A stretch of DNA of 64,000 nt from NCBI GenBank assembly GCA_039707655.1, contig CM077665.1, positions 76,447,954 to 76,511,953 of the forward strand. Direction: 5' to 3'. Positions 1 to 12,337 of the stretch are shown here, in pieces. This stretch comes from Elymus sibiricus (lineage: Eukaryota; Streptophyta; Magnoliopsida; Poales; Poaceae). Within the stretch, counting starts at the first letter, position 1, and every line of letters starts with the position of its first letter. Under the pieces are notes generated by a model, which searched no databases, was not told the origin of the DNA, and saw nothing but the letters and a program-made list of their open reading frames with translations. Both the position numbers and the translations under genes were made by a program.

Positions 1-408
1 TCGTTTTGAGACACCACGTGATGATCGGGTGTGATAGACTCCACGTTCACATACAACGGGTGCAAGCCAGTGTTGCACGTGCGGAACACTCGGGTTAAAC
101 TTGACGAGCCTAGCATGTACAGACATGGCCTCGGAACACAAGAGACCGAAAGGTCGAACATGAGTCATATAGTATATATGATCAACATGAAGATGTTCAC
201 CATTGAAACCACCTCAACTCACGTGATGATCGGACTTGAGTTGGTGGATTTGGATCATGTGACACTCGAATGACTGGAGGGATGTCAATTTGAGTGGGAG
301 TTTTTTTAAGTAATATGATTAACTAAACTCATTATCATGAACATAGTCAAAATGTCTTTGCTAATTATGTTGTAGATTACTAGCTCGCACTGTAGCTCCC
401 TTGATTTT

Positions 409-3400
409 TTATATGTTCCTAGAGAAATAGAGTTGAAAGATGATGGTAGAAATAATGCGGACTGTGTCCGTGATCTGAGGATTGTCCTCATTGCTGCACA
501 GAAGGCTTATGTCCTTAATGCACCGCTCGGTGCGCCACCCCCTCAAGCGTCGTCTGTAGATGTTGTGAACATGTAACAGGCACGTTCTGATGACTACTTG
601 ATAGTTCAGTGCGTCATGCATTACGGCTTAGAATTGAGGCTCCAAAACGTTTTGAACGTCACGGAACATATGAGATGTTCTAAGAGCTGAAATTGGGATC
701 TCAGGCTCGTGCCCGTGTTGAGAGGTATGAGACCTCCAACAAGATTCTTTGCCTGCAAGATGAAGGAGAATAGCTCAATCGGTGAGCATGTGCTCAGATT
801 GTCTGGGTACTACAATCGCTTGAATCGAGTGGGAGTTGATCTTCCAGATAAGATAGTGATTGATATAGTTCTCCAAGTCACTGTCACTAAGCTACTAGAG
901 CTTCGTGATGAACTATAAAATGCCAGGGATGGAAATAATGATCCCTGAGCTATTCGCGATGTTTGACACCGCGAAAGTAGAAATGAAGAAGGACCATCAA
1001 GTGTTGATGGTTAGTAAAACCACTAGTTTCGAGAAGGGCAAGGAGGGATACTTCATGGATGGCAAGCCAGTTGCTGCTCCAGTGAAGAAACCCAAGGTTG
1101 AACCCAAACCCGAGACTAAGTGCTTCTATTATGAGGAGAACGGTCGTTGAAGTGGAACAACCCTAGATAGTTGGTAGATAAGAAGGTTGGCAACGTCGAC
1201 AGAAGTATATTTGATATACGTGTTATTGATGTGTACCTTCCTAGTACTCCTAGTAGCACCTGGGTATTGGATACCGGTTCGGTTGCTAAATGTTAGTAAC
1301 TCGAAATAAAAGCTACGGAATAAACGGAGGCTAGCTAAGGGTGAGGTGACGATGAGTGTTGGAAGTGTTTCCAAGGTTGATGTGATCACCATCGCACGCT
1401 CTCTCTACCTTCGGGATTAGTGATGAACCTAAATAAATGTTATTTGGTGTTTGCATTGAGCATGAACATGATTAGATCATGTTTATTGCAATACGGTTAT
1501 TCATTCAAGTTAGAGAATAATGGTTATTCTGTTTACATGAATAATACCTTCAATGGTCATGCACCCAATGAGAATGGTTTATTGAATCTTGATCGTAGTG
1601 ATACACATGTTCATAATATTGATGCCAAAAGATACAAAGTTAATAATGATAGTACCACATACTTGTGGCACTGCCGCTAAATGTCATATTGGTGTAAAAC
1701 GCATGAAGAAACTCCATGCTGATGGATCTTTGGACTCATTCGATTTCGAATCGGTTGAGACATGCGGACCATGCCTCATGGGCAAGATGACTAAGACCCC
1801 GTTTTCCGGTATGATGGAGCGGGCAAGTGACTTATTGGAAATGATACATGTTGATGTATTCGGTCCAATGAGTGTTGTAGCGTGCGGTGGATATCATTAT
1901 TTTCCTACCTTCACTGATGATTTGAGTAGATATGGGGATATTTACTTAATGAAACACAAGTCTAAAACATTTGAAAAGTTCAAACAAATTCAGAGTGAAG
2001 TTTGAGATCATCGTGACAAGAAGATAAAATATCTACGATATGATCGTAGAGGTAAATATCTGAGTTACGAGTTTGGTATACAACTTAAGACAATGTGGAA
2101 GTTGTTTCACAACTCACGCCACCTGGAACACCATAGTGTGATGGTGTGTCCGAACGTCGTAGTCGTGCTCTATTGGATATGGTGCGTACTATGATGTCTC
2201 TTATAGATTTGCCACTATCGTTTTGGGGTTATGCATTAGAGACAACTACATTCACTTTAAAAAGGGGCACCATCTAATTCCATTCAGATGACACCGTATG
2301 AATTTTGGTTTGGCAGAAACCTAAGCTGTCATTTCTTAATGTTTGGGGCTGCGACGCTTATGTGGAAAAGGTTTTCAACCTGATGAGCTCGAACCCAAAG
2401 CGGACAAATGCATCTTCATAGAATACCCTAACGTAACAGTTGGGTAAACCTTCTATCTCAGATCCAAGCACAAAGTGTTTGTTGCTAAAACGGGTCCTTT
2501 CTCGAGAAAGAGTTTCTCTCGAAAGAATTGAGTGGGAGGAAGATAGAACTTGATGAGGTTGTTGAACCTTTGTTTCAACCAGAGAGTAGCGCAGCGCAGA
2601 AAGTTGTTTCTGTGGAGCCTACATTAGTTGAAGAGGAAGTTAATGATGATGATCATAAAGCTTCGGATCAAGTTACTATCGAACCTCGTAGGTCGACAAG
2701 GACGCGTACTGCTCCTGAGTGGTACGGCAACCCTGTCTTAGAGGTCATGTTGTTGGACAACGATGAACCTACGAGCTATGGAGAAGCGATGATGGGCCCG
2801 GATTCCAAGAAATGGTTAGAGGTCATGCAATCCGAGATGGGATCCATGTAAGAAAAACAAAGTATGGGCTTTGGAAGTATTACCTGAAGGGTGAAAGGCC
2901 ATTCAGAACAAATGGATCTTTAAAAGGAATACGGACGCGGACGGTAATGTCACCGTCTATAAAGCTCGACTTGTGGCAAAGGGTTTTTCACAAGTTCAAG
3001 GAGTTGACTACGATGAGACTTTCTCACCCGTAGCGATGCTAAAGTCTGTTGGAATTATGTTAGCAGTTGCTGCATTTTTCGATTATGAAATCTGGCAGAT
3101 GGATGTCAAAACATCATTTCCTTAACGGTATCCGTGAGGAAAGGTTGTATGTGATACAACCGGAAGGTTTTGTCAGTTCTAAGGATGCTAAAATATATGC
3201 AAGCTCCAGCGATCCTTCTATGGACTGGAGCAAGCATCTCGGAGTTGGAATATACGTTTTGATGAGGTGATCAAAGTTTTTGAGTCTATACAAAGTTTAT
3301 GAGAAACTTGTATTTACAATAAAGTGAGTGGGAGCACTATAGAATTTCTGATAAGTATATGTGGATGACATATTGTTGATCGGAAATGATGTAGAATTTC

Positions 3401-4110
3401 TGGAAAGCATAAAGGGTTGTTTGAAAAGGAGTTTTTCAAAGGAAAACCTGGAATGAAGCTACTTAAATATTGGGCATCTTGATCTATAGAGGTAGATCAA
3501 GACATCTGATAAAACTTTCAATGAGTACATACCTTGACAAGATTTTGAAAGAGTTCAAAATGGATCAGTCAAAGAAAGAGTTCTTGCCTGATTTGTAAGG
3601 TGTTGAGTTGAGTGAGACTCAAAGCTCGACCACGGCAGAAGAAAGAGAAAGGACGAAGGTCGTCCCCTATGCCTTATCCATAGGCTCTGTATAGTATGCC
3701 ATGCTATGTACCGCACCTGTGTGTGCCTTGCCATGAGTCTGTCAAGGGGTACAAGAGTGATCCAGGAGTGGACCACTGGATAGCGGTCAAGATTATCCTT
3801 AGTAACTAGAGGACTAAGGAAATATTTCTCGATTATGGAGATGATAAAGAGTTCGTCGTAAAGGGTTACGTCGATGCAAGCTTTAACACCAATCCGGATG
3901 ACTCTGAGTAGCAATCCGGATACGTATAGTGGAGCAGCCATTTGGAATAGCTCCAAGTAAGTGTGGTAGCAGTGTCTACAGTATGACATAGATATTTGCA
4001 AAGTACACACGGATCTGAATGTCACAGACCCATTGACTAAAGACCTCTCTCACATGCAAAGCATGATCGAACCCCAGAACTCATTGGGTGTTAGATTCAT
4101 AACAATGTAA
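409..4110 (+). pseudogene. Copia gag-pol pseudogene (Angela type)
   Basis: Remnants appear in the order gag (about 409-1150), protease (DTG motif near 1270), integrase (about 1670-2220), reverse transcriptase (YVDD near 3354-3375) and RNase H (about 3650-4090). They align along the whole length with the intact 1327-aa polyprotein at 37454-41437, but many stops and frameshifts break the frame; the longest open piece is about 138 codons. In the gag zinc knuckle the second cysteine of CX2CX4HX4C is replaced, so the motif is lost. No functional product is expected. Copia order (integrase before reverse transcriptase) is clear. Confidence 0.9.
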
Positions 4111-4160
4111 AACACATGGTGATGTGAACTAGATTATTGACTCTAGTGCAAGTGCGAGAC

Positions 4161-6055
4161 TGTTGGAAATATGCCCTAGAGGCAATAATAAATTGGTTAT
4201 TATTATATTTCCTTGTTCGTGATAATCGTTTATTATCCATGCTATAATTGTATTGATTGGAAACTCAAATACATGTATGGGTACATAGACAACACTGTGT
4301 CCCTAGTATGCCTCTAGTTAACTAGTTCGTTGATCAAAGATGGTCAAGGTTTCCTGGCCATAGATATGAGATGTCATTTGATAACGGGATCACATCATTA
4401 GGAGAATGATGTGATGGACAAGACCCAAACTATAAACATAGCATATGATCGTGTCAGTTTATTGCTATAGTTTTCTGCATGTCAAGTATCTGTTCCTATG
4501 ACCATGAGATCATGCAACTCACTGACACCGGAGGAATACCTTGTGTGTATCAAACGTCACAACGTAACTGGGTGACTATAAAGATGCTCTACAGGTATCT
4601 CCGAGGGTGTCTGTTGAGTGGGCATGGATCAAGACTGGGATTTGTTACTCCGTGTGACGGAGAGGTATCTCAGGGCCCACTCGGTAATACAACATCACAA
4701 TAAGCCTTGCAAGCAATGTGACTAAGTGTTAGCCACGGGATCTTGTATTACAGAACGAGTAAAGAGACGTGTCGGTAACGAGATTGAACTAGGTATAGAG
4801 ATACCGACGATCGAATCTCGGGCAAGTAACATACCGAAGAACAAAGGGAACAGCGTACGGGATTAACTGAATCCTTGACATAGAGGTTCAACCGATAAAG
4901 ATCTTCGTAGAATATGTAGGAACCAATATGGGCATCCAGGTCCCGCTATTGGTTATTGACCGTAGAGGTGTCTTGGTCATGTCTACATAGTTCTTGAACC
5001 CGCAGGGTCTGCACACTTAAGGTTCGGTGACGTTTCGGTATAGTAGAGTTATGTATGGTGGTGACCGAAGGTTGTTCGGAGTCCCGGATGAGATCCTGGA
5101 CGCCACGAGGAGCTCCGGAATGGTCCGGAGGTAAAGATTGATATATAGGAAGTCCTGTTTTGGTCACCGGAAAAGTTTCGGGTATTTCGGTAGTGTACCG
5201 GGAGTGCCGGGAGGGGTACCGGGGACCATCGGGAGGGGTGTCTCGACCCAAAGGACCTCATGGGCTGTGGGAGGAGTCAAACCAGCCCCTAGTGGGCTGG
5301 CCTAACCCCCCCACTAAGGCCCATGTGGCTTTGGGTGGAAAAAATCCAAAGGAGGAAAGGTGGAAAGGGTTTCCAAGTGGAGAGGAGGAATCCTACTCCT
5401 AATAGGATTGGAGTAGGACTGCTCCACCTCCAATTTCGGCCAAACCTTGAGGGTTTGAGGCTGCCTCCTCCCCTCCCTCCCTCCTATATATACTAGAGGA
5501 TTTAGAGGGAAGAGCTAACCCTAATTGCCACGTGCTCCCTCTACTTCATCTAGATCGGTTTCTCCTCTAGTCTAGTTTCAGCGGTGCTTAGGCGAAGCCC
5601 TGCCGAAATTGTTCCACCACCATCGCCGCCGCGCCGTCGCGCCGCCGGAGAACTCTTCTACCTCTCCGCTCCCTCTTGCTGGATCAAGAAGGCGGAGATC
5701 GTCATCGAGCTGTACGTGTGCTGAACGCGGAGGTGCCGTCCGTTCGGCGCTAGATCGAAAGGACCGTGATCAGGATCGCGAGACGATTCGTGATTTGATC
5801 GCGGGACGGATCGTGATGGGATCGCGGGACGAATCGAGATTGGATCGCGAGATGGTTCGTGATGGGATCGCGGGACGCTCGGCGATTTGGATCGCGAAGA
5901 CGTTCGACTACATCAACCGCGTTTCTTAACGCTTCCCGCTTAGCGATCTACAAGGGTATGTAGATCCACTCTCCCTCTCGTAGATGCTCATCACCATGGA
6001 TAGATCTTGCGTGTGCGTAGGAAATTTTTTGTTTCCCATGCAACGTTCCCCAACA
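4161..6055 (+). repeat. 3' LTR of the decayed Angela-type element
   Basis: Starts TGTTGGAAATATGCC directly after a purine-rich tract (agtgcgagac, a decayed polypurine tract) and ends CGTTCCCCAACA, giving the TG...CA ends of an LTR. It aligns with the two LTRs at 35551-37403 and 42719-44570 (reverse complement). It is somewhat longer because of a 23-bp minisatellite near its end and because it lacks the AGCGGTAGTACCGCT array of the younger copy. Confidence 0.93.
5774..5907 (+). repeat. 23-bp minisatellite inside the LTR
   Basis: About 5.7 imperfect copies of a 23-bp unit starting GATCGCGGGACG, at roughly 5774, 5797, 5820, 5843, 5866 and 5890. The corresponding part of the intact element's LTRs has no such expansion, so it is specific to this copy or subfamily. 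Confidence 0.85.
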
Positions 6056-6901
6056 AATGCTGGGCTGGCCGAGTTCCTCGCAGCTAAGTGTGACCAACAC
6101 CACATTCTTACAAATTTCTTTGTGCAAAGTTTTCATTTTCTGAGAAGGAATAATCCTCCCGAGGTGCAGTTTAAGCTATATGCTGAAACGCACAAAATAC
6201 CGCTCACTGACTTTTGCGACATATGCTTGATCCCTTCTGATGGGGAATTAAGAGAGCCTAGACCAGGGGAGTTTGAGGACTTTCTCCTCACTTTGACAGT
6301 GGGTGAAGATAGAGGCGTGTCAAAAGCCACTACTACCAGTTTGCAGTTTCATTCTGTGCACTACTTTGCTTTATTCACCGCGAAGTGTTTAATCGCTAGG
6401 GAGAAGGTTGGCGCACTCAGTGCTCCCGACTTCGCCATTTTACGCCGTGCCCTGCACAGTGATCACACCTTTAGCATGGGGGCTATTATTGCACGTCGCT
6501 TACATCTTAACATGACTAAGGGAAAGATACATGGTGGTATTTATGCTGCTCGCTTAGCGAGACACTTTAATGTTCAGATTCGCCAACATGATTATCCCTT
6601 GTCCCAAGTTTATCTAGATCACCAGGCGTTGCAGGATCACCAATTTATTGAGGCAACTGATTCTTTTCATAACATTCGTTACAACTTGGTATTCAGCGTC
6701 GAAACCCGTGATGTTACCCCATTGCCTGCACCTGCTCTATTTGATTCTATTGCCAGGAACGGATACAGGATCATGCCAGAGGACATTACAGCCTACCGGA
6801 ACAACCTAGCAGCTGCTGAGGAGGATCCCCAGGAGTGGGACGCTCAGGTGCCGCCGTCACCTCACTTCGACTTAGGACTGGATGGTTACTACGGATGGTG
6901 A
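6056..6901 (+). pseudogene. C-terminal part of an Athila-type accessory ORF ('plant transposon protein' like)
   Basis: An open frame of about 281 codons runs from the LTR junction to a stop at 6899-6901; its first codons at 5984-6055 are copia LTR and not part of the gene. The protein has stretches such as CDICLIPSDGELREPRPGEF, IIARRLHLNMTKGKIHGG and YAARLARHFNVQIR. I recognise these from the extra ORF carried by Athila/Sabrina-type wheat gypsy elements; its function is unknown. The visible part has no stop or frameshift, so the truncation by the copia insertion is its only obvious damage. It shows no protease, reverse transcriptase or integrase motif. Confidence 0.65.
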
Positions 6902-9023
6902 TTACCAAGCTAGGCCAAAAGCCTAAGCTTGGGGGAGTACGTATTTCCACCGACATTACATTCATGTTCACACACTTCATTCCAAGTTGTCGGTGTTCAT
7001 ACTTTTTCATTATATTATCCATGCTAGATTTATTTTCTCGCTTTCTTCTTGCGTGTTTGAAAAACTTTGAGAAAACCCAAAAATATTTCCTACTTCTTTT
7101 CAGCTTTTCTTTCTAGCTTAATTTAATTGTAGTATCAATAGAAAACCCAAAAAGATTTCTCGTTTCTTCTTTTACTTGTTGGGAGTTTTCCCGTGTAAAT
7201 AGTTTTTCTCGTTTTTGTTTTTCCCTCTTTCATTTGCTTCCTTCAAGAAAAACTAAAAACTCCAAAAATATTTCAGTGTGTTTCTCTGAAATTCTTTCCT
7301 TTTATTTGAGTTGTACCAAGGAGAAGACCATGATGAAAATGTTGAGTGGCTCTCATATGCATCATTGTTAATCTAACAAAGAGCCCATGTTACTTTGTCT
7401 TCTCCTCTTGAATAAAATGTTTGCAGATTCCAGCTTAGTCCACGGCACTCTTGCACTATTATTATTTTCATATCGTTCGGTCGTGCAAGTGAAAGGCAAT
7501 AATGACAAAATTTGAGGAAGTGGCTGTGGTAGAGAAAAGCGGGTATGAACTCAACTTCTTTTTGTTTTTGTTTTTGTAAATGTGTTTAGCCTAGTATCCT
7601 TGATTCAGCATATTATGATCAAACATGTTTGCAATGACAATTAGAGATTATAGTTGCCCATGCCATGCTTAAGTAGCTAGGAGTGGATAATGATTTATCT
7701 TGGATGTCAACATGCATTAAGATGATTGTAATGTGGTATGATGATATGGTATCCTTCTCTGAATGTTTCAAGTGTCTTGACTTGGCACATGTTCACACAT
7801 GTAGTTGAATCAAGACCAACATAACCTTCATGATATTTATGTTCATGGTGTCCATATCCTACTCATGCAAGTAGTCAATGTTTATTATGCGTAATGCATG
7901 TTCATGACCGTTTTCGCTCTCTAGCTGGCCGCTTCTCAATCTATTTGCTAGCCTTCGCCTGTACTAAGTGGGAATACTGCTTGCGCATCAAAATCCTTAA
8001 ACCAAAGTTATTCCAGATGAGTCCACTATATCTACCTATATGCGTTATTACCCTGCCGTCCCAAGTAAATTTGCATGTGCTATCTCTAAAAATTCAAATG
8101 AACATCTGTTTTGTGTGTCTGGACCGCTCATGGAGCGACAGGGGGTGGTCAGTATCTTCCATGTTAAGCGGGTTATTCTCATGATGAGTGTTTATTCACT
8201 CGTCCTTGCACGAGAGGGACGGTAATAGGGATTCCCAGTCCCGAAATCAAAAATTACAAATAATTAAACAAAACTTCACTAGGAAAGTTGTTGGTATGGA
8301 CGGTACCCGTGGATTCGACTAGCCGTGGAGTGTGATTGTTGGTGGAGGGGGAGTAAACCTTTACTTTTACCGCTTGGGAACCGCCGCTAATGTGTTAAGC
8401 ATGGAAGATATTGATAACTCTTGGTCGTAACGTTGACAGGAAGGGTGTACCTCCCAAAATTATATTTATCTCTGTTTTAACCCTTGAGCTCTGGCACCTC
8501 TGCAAATCCATGCTTCCCTCTGTGAAGGGATTATCTATTTACTTTTATGTTGAGTCATCACCTTCTCAAATAAGCGCCAGACCTGAGAGCACTATTGTCA
8601 TCCTCATGCATTGTGTATAGTTAATATTGGGTGCAGCATGACTGGATCTTTTCTACCATGAATTACAATGTTTAGTCATTGCTTAAACTTTGGAGGTGCT
8701 CTGCATTTATGTTTTGCGGTCTCAGAAAGGGCTAGCGAGATACCACTGTTGTCATATTATATCATGATTGTTTTGACAAAGTGTTGGTGCTTGAGATATT
8801 TTTACTATTGCTCGCTAGTTGCTTATGCCATTGATATGAGTTAATATAATTTCTAAGAGTTATTGCTGGCATGGTTAGTCATAATCTTTGCTGAAAATCT
8901 GGGTGCTACTTAAGCATATATATGTAAACAAGAACAAAAGAGTTCGTAAAAGTTTTTCTTTATCACTTTTAGTTTGTCAACTGAATTGCTTGAGGACAAG
9001 CAATGGGTTAAGCTTGGGGGAGT
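6902..9023 (+). other. Non-coding 3' region of the gypsy element, with polypurine tract
   Basis: No long ORF is supported here. The sequence is T-rich at 7000-7330 and otherwise unremarkable. The motif AAGCTTGGGGGAG occurs twice, at about 6927-6939 just after the accessory ORF and at about 9010-9022 against the LTR. The second is the expected polypurine tract; the first is a possible second purine primer site or an old duplication. Confidence 0.6.
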
Positions 9024-10436
9024 TGATACGTCTCCATCGTATCTACTTTTTCTCACACTTTTGCCCTTGTTTTGGACTCTAATTTGCATGATTTGAATGA
9101 AACTAACGCAGACTGACGTTGTTTTCAACACAACTACCATGGTGTTGTTTTTGTGCAGAAATAAAAGTTCTCAGAACTGGACAAAACTTTTTGGAGATTT
9201 ATTTTATAATAAATAAAAAATACTGGAGCCAAAAGCCACTGGAGGGGAGCCCTGGCTGGGCACGATACACCAGGGCACGCCACCCCCTCCAGGCGCGTCC
9301 TGGTGGGTTGTGCCCACCTCGGGGCCCCACTAACCCTAATTCCGACGCTATAGAATCCTATTTTTGGATAAAAAAATCAGAGAGAAAGTTTCATCGCGTT
9401 TTACGATACGGAGCCGCCGCCACCTCCTGTTCTTCCTCGAGAGGCCAGATCTGGAGCCCGTTTGGGGCTCCGGAGAGGAGAATCTTCGGTCTTCGTCATC
9501 ATCAACCCTTCTCCATCGCCAATTCCATGATGCTCCCCACCAGGAGTGAGTAATTCCTTCGTAGGCTTGCTAGTCGGTGAGGAGTTGGATGCGATTCATC
9601 ATGTAATCGAGTTAGTTTTGTTAGGGCTTGATCCCTAGTATCCACTATGTTCTGAGATTGATGTTGCTATGACTTTGCCATGCTTAATGCTTGTCACTAG
9701 GGCCCGAGTGCCATGATTTCAGATCTGAACCGTTTATGTTATCACCATTATATCTATGTTCTTGATCCGATCTTGCTAGTCATACGCACCTATTACGTGT
9801 TATGATCCGTAAATCCCGGAGTGACAATAGTTGGGATACTTTCCGGTGATGACCGTAGTTTGAGGACTTCATGTATTCACCGTGTGTTAATGCTTTGTTC
9901 CGGTTCTCTATTAAAGGGAGGTCTTAATATCCCTTAGTTTCCTTATAGACCCCGCTGCCACGGGAGGGTAGAACAAAAGATGTCATGCAAGTTCTTTTCC
10001 ATAAGCACGTATGACTATTTACGGAATACATGCCTACATTACATTTATGAACTGGAGCTAGTTCTGTGTCGCCCTAGGTTATGACTGTTATATGATGAAT
10101 ATCATCCAACGAGTTCACCGATCCAGTGCCTACGAGTTTTCCACATACTGTTCTTTCTAAGTTACTATTGCTACTGCTACTATTACACTTGCTACGAAAC
10201 TATTGCTATCACTGCTACTGTTACTGTTACTGTTGCTACTGGTATCAAAACTATCATACTACTGTGCTACTGATCACTCTGCTGCAGATATTTAATCTCC
10301 AGGTGTGGTTAAATTGACAACTCAGCTGCTAATACTCGCAAATATTCTTTGGCTCCCTTTGTGTCGAATCTCTAAATTTGGGTTGAATTCTCTACCCTCG
10401 AAAACTATTGCGGTCCCCTATACTTGTGGGTTATCA
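9024..10436 (+). repeat. Sabrina-like LTR
   Basis: Begins TGATACGTCTCC and ends GGGTTATCA, and is preceded by a polypurine tract. Contains a CTACTG/TTACTG trinucleotide-type microsatellite at about 10165-10245. The partner 5' LTR is outside the window. The following bases CCCGC are the candidate right target duplication. Confidence 0.85.
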
Positions 10437-10597
10437 CCCGCCACGTCGGACCCGACATCCCGACCCCACCGCAAATTGCACCAAATTCACCCCGCAGAAC
10501 TGCTAGATTCATTTGTTGTTTTCCTCTCTTCTTCCTCCTCGCGTCGTCTGTCTTCTAGCTCGGCCGCCGCGCGCGCTCCGTCGCCTAGTAGTCTCTG

Positions 10598-10611
10598 CCC
10601 CCCCCCCCCCC
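10598..10611 (+). repeat. Homopolymer run of 14 C
   Basis: A run of 14 cytosines in the GC-rich leader of the Harbinger transposase. Such a run is a likely site of length polymorphism and sequencing error. Confidence 0.9.
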
Positions 10612-10779
10612 GACCGCTATGTCAGAGGGATCATCTCTCCCAACCTCGCCGCGGAGGATGTCGTCGCCGGCCCGGAAGACACCGCAGTACGTCCGGCAAC
10701 TCTCTGGCTCTGCCTTGCGCTGGATGTGTTCGACACAATGTCTGACCAGATTTTTTTTGTCAAATTTTTAGGGGAAACG

Positions 10780-12099
10780 ATGGATTCTGATTCTTCGGCA
10801 GGCGAGGAGTATGGACCGACGGAGCTTGATCAACTGATTGAAGATGAGTTCTTCGATTCATCGGATTCAGACGAAGAAGTGGACATGATCATGCTCATGC
10901 AAGAGGAAATGGACCGGGAAGTGGAGCATATTCTCTATTTCAATGGCTCGATCAAAGGGAGAAGAGTCATCAATCGAGATAGGGTATCTGGAGCAAAGCT
11001 ACCGCAGAAGGATTACTTTGCTCCGAACCCAACTTTCCTGGATGATTCATGGTTTCGTCGTCGTTTTCGCATGCGAAAACCATTGATTTTACGCATTGTG
11101 GAGGAAGTGGAGGCACACGATGACTACTTCAAGCTCACAAGGGATTGTTGTGATCAACTCTCTTTCTCTGCGAAGCAGAAGTGCACGGCTGCTCTGAGGA
11201 TGCTTGCACTTGGTACAGCGGCAGATGCCGTTGGTGAGATGGTCAGGATGGGGGAGAGCACATGCCTAAAGACTACTGTCAAGTTTGCCCGTGCTGTGGT
11301 CGAGGTGTTTGGAGCAAAGTATCTGAGAGAACCAAATGCACAAGACACAAAGAAGTTGTTGGCTATTGGAGAGGCCAGAGGGTTTCCAGGAATGCTCGGA
11401 TCAATCGATTGCATGCATTGGCAATGGAAGAACTGCCCCAAAGGTTTGCGAGGAATGTATCAAGGTCACACAAGAGAGGCCATTATCATACTAGAAGCGG
11501 TGGCATCACATGACTTATGAATTTGGCATGTTTTCTTTGGAATGCCAGGTTCTCATAATGGCATCAACGTACTTCAACGATCTTCAGTGTTCAAAAGGCT
11601 TCGCAACGGAGAATCACCTCCGTGCAATTACATCGTCAACGATCGAGACTACAACATGAAATACTATCTTGCCGATGGCATATATACTCAGTGGCCTGCA
11701 TTTGTGAAGACCATATCTGAACCACATGGCAACAAACAAAAGCACTTCGCAACAATGCAGGAAGTAGCTAGGAAGGATGTGGAGAGGGCATTCAGAGTGC
11801 TGCAAGCGCGTTGGGGAATTGTTTGTGGGACTGCAATGATGTGAGAATCAGAAACTTTGTGGCAGCTGATGACATGTTGTGTTATTTTTCACAATATGAT
11901 CGTCGAGGATGAGGGTGATGGTGTAGCCAAAACCAATGATTTTAAAGCACCTGGAGAACAAGTTAAAATCCCTGAAGGTCGAGATGCAGTTCAGCTTATG
12001 AACTTTCTGTATATGCATCAGAATCTTCGAGATCATCACGTGCACGCGCAACTACTCAACAATTTGGTGGAGCATATGTGGACCCACAATAGAAATTAA
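10780..12099 (+). pseudogene. PIF/Harbinger transposase (DDE_Tnp_4 / HARBI1-like) with two nonsense codons
   Basis: One reading frame runs from the ATG at 10780 to the stop at 12097-12099 (about 440 codons). It is interrupted only by TGA at 11518-11520 and TGA at 11842-11844; both sit where the family usually has tryptophan, so single TGG-to-TGA changes explain them. The N-terminus is acidic (Asp/Ser/Glu-rich). The nuclease triad is visible: Asp in GSIDCMHW, Asp in LADGIY and Glu in DVERAFRVLQARW. A T-rich tract ending in AG just before the ATG (about 10751-10771) may be the acceptor of a 5' UTR intron. No other frameshift is seen, so it decayed recently or slowly, and is inactive unless the stops are bypassed. 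Confidence 0.85.
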
Positions 12100-12337
12100 A
12101 GAGCAGACGATTGATTGTGCACTTCAAATAAATTTGATGTAAATACTATTTATATTCGGTACCAACATTTGTTTCACGCGCGATATTTAGTTTGTGTGAT
12201 CGACGTGCATGGTTTTGCATGGATTTGAGAATCCGGATATGAGATATGTGGATTTACGGAGCGAAATACACCGTCCGGATGCGTCCGTGGGGCGTGTCCG
12301 CAGACGGCCGGATTTGCTAGTCCGGCTGTAGATGCTC

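Larger units (their letters stand above)
1..6055 (+). mobile_element. Decayed Angela-type Ty1/copia retrotransposon (5' end outside window)
   Basis: Internal domain (1-4160) and 3' LTR (4161-6055) of a copia element of the same family as the intact one at 35551-44570, but on the opposite strand. Positions 1-300 match the leader of the intact copy (about 41500-41830, reversed), so the 5' LTR should lie less than about 1 kb left of the window. The element interrupts a Sabrina-like gypsy element that resumes at 6056. The 5 bases after the LTR are AATGC, the expected right target duplication, but the left copy cannot be seen. Confidence 0.9.
6056..10436 (+). mobile_element. 3' part of an Athila-lineage gypsy element (Sabrina-like)
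   Basis: Consists of the end of an accessory ORF (6056-6901), a long non-coding stretch and a 1413-bp LTR (9024-10436). The LTR starts TGATACGTCTCCATCGTATC and ends TATACTTGTGGGTTATCA, recalled as typical of wheat Sabrina. The 5' part lies beyond the copia insertion at 1-6055 and outside the window. The element was inserted in a Harbinger transposon, which continues at 10437. Confidence 0.8.
10437..12337 (+). mobile_element. PIF/Harbinger DNA transposon, 5' end cut off by the gypsy insertion
   Basis: Carries a Harbinger-type transposase (10780-12099). Its 3' end reads as an inverted terminal repeat: the reverse complement from 12337 starts GAGCATCTACAGCCGGAC, a form seen in Triticeae Harbinger elements. 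The next bases TGA may be the 3-bp target duplication. The 5' terminus and the Myb-like second ORF of this superfamily are not visible and should lie on the far side of the gypsy element. Confidence 0.75.

Noticed and set aside
5609..5929. 106-codon ORF rich in Asp/Arg
   Set aside because: Lies in the LTR and is produced by the 23-bp minisatellite.
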